From Streptomyces sp. 130 (GTDB taxonomy: Bacteria > Actinomycetota > Actinomycetes > Streptomycetales > Streptomycetaceae): a stretch of 64,000 nt of DNA. The position numbers and the translations under genes were made by a program. The stretch spans positions 23,358 to 87,357 of the forward strand of contig NZ_VJNO01000030.1 of NCBI RefSeq assembly GCF_007096885.1, written 5' to 3'. Below the pieces are notes generated by a model that was not told where the DNA came from, did not search any database, and was given only the letters and a program-made list of their open reading frames with translations. How positions within the stretch are numbered: the stretch's first letter is position 1; every line of letters starts with the position of its first letter. This document shows positions 45,251 to 54,973 of the stretch, piece by piece.

Positions 45251-46099
45251 TCAGAGACGGCAGGCGTGGATCGCGGTGGTGAGGATGGCGCGGGCGCCGA
45301 GGTCGTACAGGTCGTCCATGATCCGCTGCGCCTCGGCGGCGGCGACCATGGAGCGGACGGCGACCCAGCCCTCGTGGTGCAGCGGGGAGATGGTCGGCGA
45401 CTCCAGGCCCGGGGTGAGGGCCACGGCGCGCTCCAGGTGCTCGACGCGGCAGTCGTAGTCCATCATCACGTAGCTGCGGGCCACCAGGACGCCCTGGAGG
45501 CGGCGCAGGAACTGCTGGACCTTGGGCTCGTCGGCGGGGGCGCCGGTGCGCCGGATGACGACGGCCTCGGAGGTCATGATGGGCTCGCCGATGACGTCGA
45601 GGCCGGCGTTGCGCAGGCTGGTGCCGGTCTCCACGACGTCCGCGATGACCTGGGCGACGCCGAGTTCGATGGCGGTCTCGACGGCGCCGTCGAGGTGGAC
45701 GACGGAGGCGTTGACACCGGCCTCGGCGAGGTGCTTGGCGACGATGCCCTCGTAGGAGGTGGCGATGGTCAGGCCGTCGAAGTCCTCGGGTCCGGCGACG
45801 GTCCCGGGCTTGGTGGCGTAGCGGAAGGTGGAGCGGGCGAAGCCGAGCTGGAGGATCTCCTCGGCCTCGGCGCCGGAGTCCAGCAGCAGGTCGCGGCCGG
45901 TGATGCCGATGTCGAGGCGGCCCGAGCTGACGTAGATCGCGATGTCGCGGGGGCGCAGGTAGAAGAACTCGACCTCGTTGGCGGGGTCCACCAGGACGAG
46001 TTCCTTGGACTCCTTGCGCTGCTTGTAGCCCGCCTCATGGAGCATCGCCATCGCAGGCCCGGAGATAGCACCCTTGTTGGGGACGGCGATGCGCAGCAT
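45251..46099 (-). CDS. hisG: ATP phosphoribosyltransferase HisG (long form)
   Basis: First step of histidine synthesis, ATP plus PRPP to phosphoribosyl-ATP. The 282-residue protein starts MLRIAVPNKGAISGPA. It has the catalytic domain with DIAIYVSSGRLDIGITGRDLL, the PRPP-site region and a C-terminal HisG_C regulatory domain (about 205-282), so it is the histidine-inhibited hexameric long form that does not need HisZ. It follows hisE by 63 bp in the same direction. Confidence 0.96.
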   Translation of the reverse strand: MLRIAVPNKGAISGPAMAMLHEAGYKQRKESKELVLVDPANEVEFFYLRPRDIAIYVSSGRLDIGITGRDLLLDSGAEAEEILQLGFARSTFRYATKPGTVAGPEDFDGLTIATSYEGIVAKHLAEAGVNASVVHLDGAVETAIELGVAQVIADVVETGTSLRNAGLDVIGEPIMTSEAVVIRRTGAPADEPKVQQFLRRLQGVLVARSYVMMDYDCRVEHLERAVALTPGLESPTISPLHHEGWVAVRSMVAAAEAQRIMDDLYDLGARAILTTAIHACRL

Positions 46100-46162
46100 G
46101 AGGTCGGGTTTCCTTTGCGACAGGTGTGGCGGGATGACGTACGGGAGGGTGCGGGGCCTGGC

Positions 46163-46435
46163 TCAGAGGTGGGCGTAGACGTCGTCCAGGGAGATCCCGC
46201 GCGCGACCATCATCACCTGGACGTGGTACAGCAGCTGCGAGATCTCCTCGGCGGCGGCGTCCTTGCTCTCGTGCTCGGCGGCCATCCAGACTTCGGCGGC
46301 CTCCTCGACGACCTTCTTGCCGATGGCATGGACCCCCTTCTCCACCAGTTCGGCGGTGCGGGAGGTGGAGGGGTCGCCGTTGGCGGCCTTGAGCTGCAGC
46401 TCGGCGAAGAGCTCTTCGAAGGTTTTGTTCGCCAT
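46163..46435 (-). CDS. hisE: Phosphoribosyl-ATP pyrophosphohydrolase HisE
   Basis: Second histidine step, removing pyrophosphate from phosphoribosyl-ATP. A 90-residue all-alpha MazG-like protein; ligands in KKVVEEAAEVWMAAEHE and DAAAEEISQLLYHVQVMM are visible. It stands alone, without the HisI cyclohydrolase domain. It lies 34 bp after ribH and 63 bp before hisG, so it probably belongs to the riboswitch-led transcript, although a separate promoter is possible. Confidence 0.95.
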   Translation of the reverse strand: MANKTFEELFAELQLKAANGDPSTSRTAELVEKGVHAIGKKVVEEAAEVWMAAEHESKDAAAEEISQLLYHVQVMMVARGISLDDVYAHL

Positions 46436-46469
46436 GATGTGCTCAGAATACGGGGTGCCCGGCCCGCAC

Positions 46470-46955
46470 TCAGCGCCAGGGTTCGCTGACCGAGCGCAGT
46501 GTGGCGGCGGTGGCGACCGCGGCGGTGACCGCTTCGTGCCCCTTGTCCTCGTTGGACCCTTCGAGACCGGCGCGGTCGAGCGCCTGCTCCTCGTTGTCGC
46601 ACGTGAGTACGCCGAAGCCGACCGGGACGCCGGTGTCGACGGCGACCTGGGTCAGGCCGTTGGTGACGCCGTGGGACACGTATTCGAAGTGCGGGGTGCC
46701 GCCGCGGATGATCACGCCGAGGGCGACGATCGCGTCGTACCCGCGGCCGGCCAGCACCTTCGCGACGACGGGGAGCTCGAAGCTGCCCGGGACCCGCAGC
46801 AGGGTCGGCTCGTCGATGCCCAGCTCGTGCAGGGCGCGCAGGGCGCCGTCGACGAGCCCGTCCATGACCTTCTCGTGCCACTGCGCGGCGACGACCGCCA
46901 CACGGAGGTCACCGCAGTTGCGTACGGACAGTTCGGGTGCGCCCTTGCCGCTCAT
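46470..46955 (-). CDS. ribH: 6,7-dimethyl-8-ribityllumazine synthase RibH
   Basis: Condenses 5-amino-6-ribitylaminouracil with dihydroxybutanone phosphate. The 161-residue protein shows all family motifs: VAVVAAQWHEKVMDGL, VPGSFELPVVAKVL, ALGVIIRGGTPHFEYVSHG and GVLTCDNEEQALDRAG. It probably assembles into icosahedral or pentameric particles. It lies 40 bp after ribAB. Confidence 0.97.
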   Translation of the reverse strand: MSGKGAPELSVRNCGDLRVAVVAAQWHEKVMDGLVDGALRALHELGIDEPTLLRVPGSFELPVVAKVLAGRGYDAIVALGVIIRGGTPHFEYVSHGVTNGLTQVAVDTGVPVGFGVLTCDNEEQALDRAGLEGSNEDKGHEAVTAAVATAATLRSVSEPWR

Positions 46956-46995
46956 GTCTCTCCTGTGCTTTCTGTACGGGTGTCTGCAGGTCGTG

Positions 46996-48290
<1,295 letters not shown>

Positions 48291-48294
<4 letters not shown>

Positions 48295-48935
48295 GCCGTG
48301 GCTCCTTCCAGAGCGGGTGTCCGCGTACGCAGCCACCAGTCGCGCATGCCCCACAGGACGAGGGCGCCGTAGACGACGTAGATGAGACCGGAGAAGGCGA
48401 GCCCGCTGTGGAAGTTCAGCGGGACGCCGACGAGGTCGACCAGGAGCCAGGCGAACCAGAACTCGACCATGCCGCGCGCCTGGGCGAGCATCGCGGCCAG
48501 CGTGCCGGCGAAGATGTAGGCGTCCGCCCACGGGCTCCAGGAGAGCGAGGGGAAGGCGGTGAACAGGCCGCCGACCGCGAGGGTGCCGAGGGCCGCCCCG
48601 CCGACCAGGTAGCCGCGTTCGCGCCAGGTGGCGAACCGGACCGCTATGGAGCCGTCCTGGGCCTGCTGCCGGCCCCGGGTCCACTGCTGCCAGCCCCAGA
48701 CGGCGACCGCGATGACGATGACCTGCTTGCCGACGCTGCCCGCCTGCTGGACGGAGACGTTGGCGGCGACCAGCACGACGCCGGACAGGAGCTGGGCGGG
48801 CCAGGTCCAGATGGAGCGCAGCCAGCCGAGCGCGAGGGCGATCAGGCCGACGGTGTTGCCGATCATGTCGGACCAGATGATGTGCTGGTCGAGGACGGTG
48901 AACGCCTCGGAGTTCAGCCAGTGCAGGGCGCTCAC
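48291..48935 (-). CDS. ribM: PnuC/PnuX-family transporter, likely riboflavin transporter RibM
   Basis: A 214-residue membrane protein with about seven helices and family motifs WPAQLLSGVVLVAANVSVQ, VWGWQQWTRGR and MLAQARGMVEFWFAWLLVDLVGVPL. PnuC proteins carry nicotinamide riboside, but in FMN-riboswitch rib operons of actinobacteria the relative RibM (PnuX) moves riboflavin. Operon position therefore favours riboflavin. GTG 48935 overlaps the ribE stop (GTGA), and its own stop overlaps the ribAB start. Confidence 0.85.
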
Positions 48936-49549
48936 TTCGGGTCCTCCCCGGTCTCCGGCGCCTCGTGGCCGAGCAGCCGCTCGACGTACTTCGCGATGAC
49001 GTCCACTTCGAGGTTGACCGGGTCGCCGGGCCCCTTGATGCCGAGCGTGGTCAGCGCCAGGGTGGTGGGGATGAGGCTGATGGTGAAGTAGTCCGGTCCG
49101 GCGTCCACCACGGTCAGGCTGACGCCGTCGACGGTGATCGAGCCCTTCTCGACCACGTACCGGGTGAGGGCGGCCGGGAGCGAGATCTTGACGATCTCCC
49201 AGTGCTCGGAGGGCCGGCGCTCCAGGATGCGGCCGGTGCCGTCGACGTGCCCCTGGACGATGTGGCCGCCGAGCCGTCCGCCGAGCGCCATGGGGCGTTC
49301 GAGGTTGACGCGGGAGCCGGTCGTCAGGGCGCCGAGGCTGGAGCGGTTCAGCGTCTCGGCCATGACGTCGGCGGTGAACTCGTGCTCGCCGAGTTCCACG
49401 ACGGTCAGGCAGACGCCGTTCACGGCGATCGAGTCCCCGTGCTTGGCGCCCTCGGTGACGACGGGTCCGCGCAGGCGGAAGCGGGAGGCGTCGGCCAGTT
49501 GCTCGACGGCGGTGACCTCGCCCAGTTCTTCGACGATTCCGGTGAACAT
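48932..49549 (-). CDS. ribE: Riboflavin synthase alpha subunit RibE
   Basis: Dismutates two lumazines to riboflavin. The 205-residue protein has the duplicated lumazine-binding fold. The N-terminus MFTGIVEELGEV and DSIAVNGVCLTVVELGEHEF in the first barrel match GSITVDGVSLTVVDAG in the second, with GHIVQGHVDGTG between. It starts exactly at the ribD stop (TGAATG). Its 3' end overlaps ribM by 4 bp. Confidence 0.97.
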   Translation of the reverse strand: MFTGIVEELGEVTAVEQLADASRFRLRGPVVTEGAKHGDSIAVNGVCLTVVELGEHEFTADVMAETLNRSSLGALTTGSRVNLERPMALGGRLGGHIVQGHVDGTGRILERRPSEHWEIVKISLPAALTRYVVEKGSITVDGVSLTVVDAGPDYFTISLIPTTLALTTLGIKGPGDPVNLEVDVIAKYVERLLGHEAPETGEDPK

Positions 49550-50650
49550 TCAGTTCTCCTTCCGGGCGGGGCCGGGGACGGCGGTGACGCGCAGATCGGG
49601 GCCGATGCGGACGGTCTCCGTCACGTCGAGGCGCAACGCCTCGGTGATCGTGGAGATTCCGGCGTCGGCGAGGGCGGCGGGGCCCGCGCCGATGAGGACG
49701 GGGGCGAGATAGCCGACGACCTTGTCGACGAGTCCCGCGGCGACGAAGGCGCCGGCCAGGACCGGGCCGCCTTCGAGGAGTACGGAGCGCACACCGCGCT
49801 CGTGGAGGGCGGCGAGCAGGGCTGCCGGGTCGAGGCCGGGCCCGTCGGCCGTGCGGGGCAGCCGCAGGACCGCCTCGTCGGGCAGGTGGCCGGCGTCCGC
49901 GTCCTCGGCGACCGCGATCAGGGTGGGCGCGGTGGCGTCGAGGACCCGGGCGCCGGGCCGTACGGCGGTGGCGCGGGTGTCCATGACGACGCGCAGGGGC
50001 TGGACGGCGCCGTCGATGCCGCGCGCCCCGAGCTGGGGGTCGTCGGCGCGGGCGGTGCCGGAGCCGACGAGGACCGCGTCGGCCTCGGCGCGCAGCCGGT
50101 GCACGTCGGCGCGGGACTCGGCGGAGCTGATCCAGCGGCTGGTGCCGTCGGCCGCGGCGACCCGGCCGTCCAGGCTCGCCGCGTACTTCCAGGTGACGTG
50201 CGGGCGGCCCCGGCGCACGGAGGTGAGCCAGGCGGCGTTGCCCGCCTCGGCCTCGTCGGCGAGGAGGCCCGCCTCGGCCCGGACCCCGGCGGCGCGGAGC
50301 GTTTCGGCGCCGCCGGTGGCCTGCGGGTCCGGGTCGCCCACCGCGTAGACGACACGGGCGATCCCTGCCTCGACGAGCGCCTGGGCGCAGGGGCCGGTGC
50401 GGCCGGTGTGGTTGCACGGTTCGAGGGTGACGTAGGCGGTCCCGCCCCGGGCCCGCCCGCCCGCCGCGCGCAGGGCGTGGATCTCGGCGTGCGGGCCGCC
50501 GGCGCGCTGGTGGAAGCCCTCGCCCGCGGTCTCGCCGGCGGCGTCGAGGACGACGCATCCGACGACCGGGTTGGGGCTGGTGGAGCCGAGGCCGCGGGCG
50601 GCGAGCGCGATGGCTCGGCGCATGGCGGCGGTGTCGGCTGCGGTGTCCAC
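49550..50650 (-). CDS. ribD: Bifunctional riboflavin deaminase/reductase RibD
   Basis: Carries out the second and third steps from GTP. In the 366-residue protein the deaminase domain (1-145) has the zinc ligands His54 (HAEIHAL, with Glu56), Cys79 and Cys88 (PCNHTGRTGPC). The NADPH reductase domain (about 150-360) has KYAASLDGRVA and LLEGGPVLAG. GTG 50650 follows AGGAGG. First gene of the operon, separated from the FMN riboswitch by about 158 nt of leader. Confidence 0.96.
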   Translation of the reverse strand: MDTAADTAAMRRAIALAARGLGSTSPNPVVGCVVLDAAGETAGEGFHQRAGGPHAEIHALRAAGGRARGGTAYVTLEPCNHTGRTGPCAQALVEAGIARVVYAVGDPDPQATGGAETLRAAGVRAEAGLLADEAEAGNAAWLTSVRRGRPHVTWKYAASLDGRVAAADGTSRWISSAESRADVHRLRAEADAVLVGSGTARADDPQLGARGIDGAVQPLRVVMDTRATAVRPGARVLDATAPTLIAVAEDADAGHLPDEAVLRLPRTADGPGLDPAALLAALHERGVRSVLLEGGPVLAGAFVAAGLVDKVVGYLAPVLIGAGPAALADAGISTITEALRLDVTETVRIGPDLRVTAVPGPARKEN

Positions 50651-50740
50651 CGGGTCCTCCTGCCTCTTCGGGCACGGACTCCGGGGCCTGTCGATGACGA
50701 CAGAAGAAGCGGAACGCACGACAGGGACGCCTGATGCCGG

Positions 50741-50775
50741 AAAAGCACGGAGGGGTCCGGTGATCCGGAACCTCC
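50741..50775 (-). terminator. Possible attenuator below the FMN riboswitch
   Basis: In minus-strand RNA an imperfect GGAGGTTCCGG / CCGGACCCCTCC stem is followed a few bases later by UUUU (50744-50741). Its place between aptamer and ribD suggests an expression platform acting by termination. Confidence 0.45.
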
Positions 50776-50808
50776 GCCAACGGCGGCGTACCCGCGAAAC
50801 GGCCCGCC

Positions 50809-50935
50809 GCGCACTGCCTCCCATCCGGACTTTAACCGTCGGTCCAGGAATTTCACCTGGTCAACCGGCCGCTGGATGCGGACGGGTCGCGGACTGTAAC
50901 CGCCGGTTCGGAATTGCACCGACCCCGGAGTGCGC
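50809..50935 (-). promoter_or_regulatory. FMN riboswitch (RFN element)
   Basis: The minus strand has the conserved RFN blocks in order: GGGGTCGGTGCAATTCCGAA, CCGGCGGTTACAGTCCGCGA, CAGGTGAAATTCCTGGACCG, ACGGTTAAAGTCCGGATGG. The closing helix P1 pairs GCGCACT with AGTGCGC at 50929-50935 and 50809-50815. High FMN should reduce expression of the rib operon. Confidence 0.97.
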
Positions 50936-51061
50936 TGCTGCTGGTACACGATCAGTGTGCCACGACCCGGCGGGGGCCAACCGGGTGAACGCTGTGGGGT
51001 GGCTCACAGACAGCATGTGACAAGACCTCTTTCGGACATCCGTGCAGGAATGAACCGCGAT

Positions 51062-51103
51062 TGGTCCAGACCTATTGACGCACTGGTCTAGTCCTCTTAA
51101 TCT
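51062..51103 (+). promoter_or_regulatory. Chitinase promoter with direct repeats
   Basis: Minus-35 TTGACG (51075-51080), a 17-nt spacer and minus-10 TAATCT (51098-51103). Imperfect 12-bp direct repeats TGGTCCAGACCT (51062-51073) and TGGTCTAGTCCT (51084-51095) flank the minus-35 box. This is the classic Streptomyces chitinase layout; the repeats resemble DasR (dre) half sites. Confidence 0.85.
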
Positions 51104-51214
51104 CTGCGTCACCTCCGAGGAGCGGTTCCGCGGTGTGCGCACGCCCGGGACCAGGCACGACCCACCCCCCTTTGTTCAGTTGTGTTCTGCCGACCTCCCC
51201 AGGAGGAACCGAAC

Positions 51215-53560
51215 GTGCTGTCCCCCACCCGTGCGAGAGCCTCGCTCCTCGCCGCCGGCGCGGGCGTCGCCGCGCTGCTGATCGGCTCGCTCTCCGCGGC
51301 CCCCTCGCAAGCCGCCGACCAGGAGTCCTGCCGCCCCGACGGGCTCTACGAGACGCCCGGCGTCTCCGTCCCCTACTGCTCCGTGTACGACTCCGAGGGC
51401 CGCGAGAAGATGGGCGCCGACCACCCCCGGCGCGTCATCGGCTACTTCACCAACTGGCGGACCGGCAAGGACGGCAAGCCCGCCTACCTGGCCTCCGACA
51501 TCCCCTGGGACAAGGTCACCCACCTCAACTACGCCTTCGCCCACGTCGACGGGGCCAACAAGCTCTCGGTCGGCGCGGATGGGCCGGAAAACGCCTCCAC
51601 CGGCATGACCTGGCCGGGCGTCAAGGGCGCCGAGATGGACCCGGACCTCCCCTACAAGGGCCATTTCAACCTGCTGAACAAGTTCAAGAAGCAGTACCCG
51701 AACGTGAAGACGATGGTCTCCGTCGGCGGCTGGGCCGAGACCGGCGGCTACTTCGGCGACGACGGCGAGCGGGTCGCGTCGGGCGGCTTCTACTCGATGG
51801 CCACCAACGCCGACGGCTCGGTCAACCAGGCCGGGATCGACACCTTCGCCGACTCGGCGGTCGACTTCGTCCGGAAGTACGGATTCAACGGCGTCGACAT
51901 CGACTACGAGTACCCGACGACGATGAAGGACGCGGGCAACCCGCTGGACTGGACGCTGTCCAACGCCCGCCGCGCCGGCCTGGTCAAGGGCTACGCCGCG
52001 CTGATGAAGACCCTGCGCGAGAAGCTGGACCGGGCCTCCGCCGCCGACGGCCACCACTACCTGCTCAGCGTCGCCGCCCCCTCGTCGGGCTACCTGCTGC
52101 GCGGCATGGAGACGTTCCAGGTCCAGAAGTACCTGGACTACGTCAACATCATGTCGTACGACCTGCACGGCGCCTGGAACGAGTACGTCGGCCCCAACGC
52201 CGCGCTCTTCGACGACGGCAAGGACGCGGAGCTCGCCCAGGCGAGCGTCTACTCCACCTCGCAGTACGGCGGCACCGGCTACCTCAACACGGACTGGGCC
52301 TACCACTACTTCCGCGGCTCGATGCCGTCCGGCCGTATCAACATCGGCCTGCCGTACTACACCCGCGGCTTCAAGAACGTGCAGGGCGGCACCAACGGCC
52401 TGTGGGGCAGGGCGGCCTCGACCGACTGCCCGGCCGGCGCGGGGCTGACCAAGTGCGGTGACGGTGCCGTCGGCATCGACAACCTCTGGCACGACCTGGA
52501 CACCAACGGCAAGGAGTCGCCGGCCGGGTCCAACCCGATGTGGCACGCCAAGAACCTGGAGAAGGGCGTCGTCGGTGACTACGTCACGGACTACGGGTTC
52601 CCCGCGGACACGAAGCTGACCGGCACCTACGTCCGCAACTACGACTCGACGCTGGTCGCGCCGTGGCTCTGGAACGCCGAGAAGAAGGTCTTCCTCTCCA
52701 CCGAGGACGAGCAGTCCGTGCGGGCCAAGGCCGACTACGTGGCCGACAAGGGCATCGGCGGCACGATGATCTGGGAGCTGGCCGGCGACTACGGCTGGAA
52801 CGCGGAGAAGGGCCAGTACGAGCCCGGCTCCACGCTCACCTCGACCATGTACGACACCTTCAGGAAGGCCGCGCCGTACGGGGCGAAGCGCTCCACGATC
52901 GACCTGCCGACGCAGGCGCTGGACATCGACGTCTCCTTCGGCCAGTTCCCGCTGGGCGACTCCAACTACCCGATCAGCCCGAAGCTGACGATCACCAACC
53001 ACACGAAGGCGACGCTGCCCGGCGGCACGGAGTTCCAGTTCGACTACTCCACCTCGGCGCCCGCCAACGCCAAGGACCAGTCGGGCTTCGGCACGACGAT
53101 CGTGCGCAGTGACCACACCGCCGCGAACAACGTCGGCGGGCTGAAGGGCGACTACAACCGCGTCTCGCTGAAGCTGCCGTCCTGGCAGACCCTGGCGCCG
53201 GGCGCGTCGGTCCAGGTCGACTTCGTGTACTACCTGCCGACGTCCACGCCGTCCAACTGGACCGTGACGTTCGGCGGCAGGTCCTACGCGCTGGCGGCGG
53301 ACCTGGCCCGGGGCACGACGGTGGTCGAGCCGGACACCGGCTCGACGCCGACGCCCGGCCCGTCCGGCTCCACCGGCCCGAGCCCCGACCCGTCGGGCGG
53401 CACCTGCACGGCCGCGGCGTGGAGCGCGAGCACCGAGTACGGCGCCGGTACGACGGTGAGCCAGGACGGCCACCAGTGGAAGGCGAAGTGGTGGACGAAG
53501 GGCGAGAAGCCCGGCTCCACCGGTCAGTGGGGCGTCTGGCAGGACCTGGGCGCCTGCTGA
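51215..53560 (+). CDS. Secreted family-18 chitinase with C-terminal CBM5/12
   Basis: A 781-residue chitinase. GTG 51215 follows AGGAGG. The signal peptide ends near 34 (AADQ). The GH18 domain has the SVGGWAE strand and the catalytic DxxDxDxE-type motif GVDIDYE with Asp228, Asp230 and Glu232. A beta-sandwich region spans about 560-710, a Pro/Ser/Gly linker about 710-730, and a CBM5/12 chitin-binding domain with several tryptophans closes the protein (about 731-781). Order of domains and position after ribD recall S. coelicolor ChiI, from memory. It degrades chitin outside the cell. Confidence 0.95.
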   Translation: MLSPTRARASLLAAGAGVAALLIGSLSAAPSQAADQESCRPDGLYETPGVSVPYCSVYDSEGREKMGADHPRRVIGYFTNWRTGKDGKPAYLASDIPWDKVTHLNYAFAHVDGANKLSVGADGPENASTGMTWPGVKGAEMDPDLPYKGHFNLLNKFKKQYPNVKTMVSVGGWAETGGYFGDDGERVASGGFYSMATNADGSVNQAGIDTFADSAVDFVRKYGFNGVDIDYEYPTTMKDAGNPLDWTLSNARRAGLVKGYAALMKTLREKLDRASAADGHHYLLSVAAPSSGYLLRGMETFQVQKYLDYVNIMSYDLHGAWNEYVGPNAALFDDGKDAELAQASVYSTSQYGGTGYLNTDWAYHYFRGSMPSGRINIGLPYYTRGFKNVQGGTNGLWGRAASTDCPAGAGLTKCGDGAVGIDNLWHDLDTNGKESPAGSNPMWHAKNLEKGVVGDYVTDYGFPADTKLTGTYVRNYDSTLVAPWLWNAEKKVFLSTEDEQSVRAKADYVADKGIGGTMIWELAGDYGWNAEKGQYEPGSTLTSTMYDTFRKAAPYGAKRSTIDLPTQALDIDVSFGQFPLGDSNYPISPKLTITNHTKATLPGGTEFQFDYSTSAPANAKDQSGFGTTIVRSDHTAANNVGGLKGDYNRVSLKLPSWQTLAPGASVQVDFVYYLPTSTPSNWTVTFGGRSYALAADLARGTTVVEPDTGSTPTPGPSGSTGPSPDPSGGTCTAAAWSASTEYGAGTTVSQDGHQWKAKWWTKGEKPGSTGQWGVWQDLGAC

Positions 53561-53566
53561 ACCCCT

Positions 53567-53599
53567 CCGGGGCGGGCCCGCGCGCGGGTTCCGCCCCGG
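53567..53599 (+). terminator. Terminator of the chitinase gene
   Basis: CCGGGGCGG / CCGCCCCGG (9 bp) encloses an inner GCCCGC / GCGGGT stem, 6 bp past the stop codon. Confidence 0.65.
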
Positions 53600-53613
53600 C
53601 CGCGGGCCCGGTC

Positions 53614-53669
53614 GCCGGCCCGCCCCGGTCCGGGGTCAGGCGCCGGCCCGCCCCGGTCCGGGATCAGGC
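53614..53669. repeat. 28-bp tandem duplication at the end of the ROK gene
   Basis: Copies at 53614-53641 and 53642-53669 are identical except one base (GGGGTCAGGC versus GGGATCAGGC). The second copy contains the ROK stop codon (53664-53666); the first repeats it just downstream. It looks like a recent slippage duplication. Confidence 0.85.
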
Positions 53670-54839
53670 GCCGGGCGCGAACAGCGCGTCCTGCGCCGCG
53701 TCCCGCGCCGCGAGCAGCGCCCCCCGGCGGACCGCCGTGCCGCCCAGCAGACCCGCCCGCACCCCGGTGCGCAGCGGGGACATCGCGGCCAGCCGCTCCT
53801 CGACCAGCGCGGCCAGCGCGCCGCCCCCCGCGTGGCCCACCTCGCCGGAGAGCAGGACGAGCCCGGGGTCGAGGACCGAGGCCACCGCGGCGGCGCCCAG
53901 CGCGATCCGGTCGGCCAGGGCGCCGAGGAAGCCCTCGCCGTCGCCCTCCCCCGCGAGCGCCGCCCGGACGGCCGCCGCCGCACCGGGTTCCTGCCCCTCC
54001 CCCGTGACGGCGATCCCGTGCTCGGCGGCCAGTTCGCACAGCGGCGCCGAGGCGGCCAGCGAGTGCAGACCCCCCTCGCAGTTGACGGCCGAGGGCGTGC
54101 CGGCCGTGCCCGGGACCGGCAGGAAACCGAGTTCGCCCGCGCCGCCCGAGGCCCCCCGGCGCACCTTTCCGTCGAGCATGACCGCCGCCCCCACCCCGTG
54201 GCCGAGCCAGATCAGGACGAACGTGTCGTGGTCGCGGGCCGCGCCGGCGCGGTGCTCGGCGACGGCGGCGAGGTTCGTCTCGTTCTCGACCAGCACCGTC
54301 GCCGGCAGCCGCTCCTGGAGCGCCCGGACCAGGCTGCGGTGCCACGACGGCAGCCCGTTGCTGTCCCGCAGCTCCCCCGTGACGGGGTCGATCAGCCCGG
54401 GCGCGCCGATGCCCACGCTGTGCAGGGGTGCGCTCCCCGCGTTGCGGACGGTGTCCGCCAGGAGCGCGACGGCCCGCTCCACGGCGTCGTCCCCCTCCGC
54501 CTCGCCGACCGGCAACGTCGCCTCGGCCAGGGTCGCGCCCAGCAGATCGGCGACGACGACGGCGACGCCGGCGGTGCGCACGTCGAGCCCGGCCAGCAGC
54601 GCGCGGTCCGCGACGATGCCGTAGAGCCGGGCGTTGGGGCCCCGGCGGTCGGCCCCGGTCTCGCCGACGACGTGGATCAGACCCGCGCCCCGGAGGCGCT
54701 CCACGAGGTCCGCGACGGTGGGCCGGGAGAGCCCGGTCAGGGTCTTCAACTGCGTGGCCGTGAGGGGACCGTCCTGCTGGAGGAGCCGCAGGGCGAGCCG
54801 GTCGTTGATGGCCCGGGCGGTGCTCGGTGATGCGGGCAT
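53664..54839 (-). CDS. ROK family transcriptional regulator
   Basis: A 391-residue sugar-responsive repressor type. An N-terminal winged helix (about 10-65: LTATQLKTLTGLSRPTVADLVERLRGAG) precedes a ROK kinase-like fold with ENETNLAAVAEHRAGAA and the glycine-rich GHGVGAAVMLDGKVRRG. The usual ROK zinc motif CxCGxxGCxE is not intact: the equivalent stretch is NCEGGLHSLAASAPLC. ATG 54839 follows GGAAGG. It is divergent from an MFS gene across a clear inverted repeat, so it probably controls that transporter. Confidence 0.9.
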   Translation of the reverse strand: MPASPSTARAINDRLALRLLQQDGPLTATQLKTLTGLSRPTVADLVERLRGAGLIHVVGETGADRRGPNARLYGIVADRALLAGLDVRTAGVAVVVADLLGATLAEATLPVGEAEGDDAVERAVALLADTVRNAGSAPLHSVGIGAPGLIDPVTGELRDSNGLPSWHRSLVRALQERLPATVLVENETNLAAVAEHRAGAARDHDTFVLIWLGHGVGAAVMLDGKVRRGASGGAGELGFLPVPGTAGTPSAVNCEGGLHSLAASAPLCELAAEHGIAVTGEGQEPGAAAAVRAALAGEGDGEGFLGALADRIALGAAAVASVLDPGLVLLSGEVGHAGGGALAALVEERLAAMSPLRTGVRAGLLGGTAVRRGALLAARDAAQDALFAPGA

Positions 54840-54891
54840 GCCGGAATCCTTCCAGATCACCGCCGAACCGGAGGCGTGCGGTCGGTCTATT

Positions 54892-54912
54892 TATCAGGCA
54901 GGGTTCCTGATA
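54892..54912. promoter_or_regulatory. TATCAGG-N7-CCTGATA operator
   Basis: A perfect 7-bp inverted repeat (54892-54898 and 54906-54912) in an AT-rich island with TTTAT and TTTAA edges, in the 134-bp gap between the divergent ROK and MFS genes. A probable ROK operator. Confidence 0.75.
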
Positions 54913-54973
54913 GTTTAACGCCCGCATCATCACCCGCATCGTGGAACAGGACTTCAGGGGAGGGCACGGCGGT

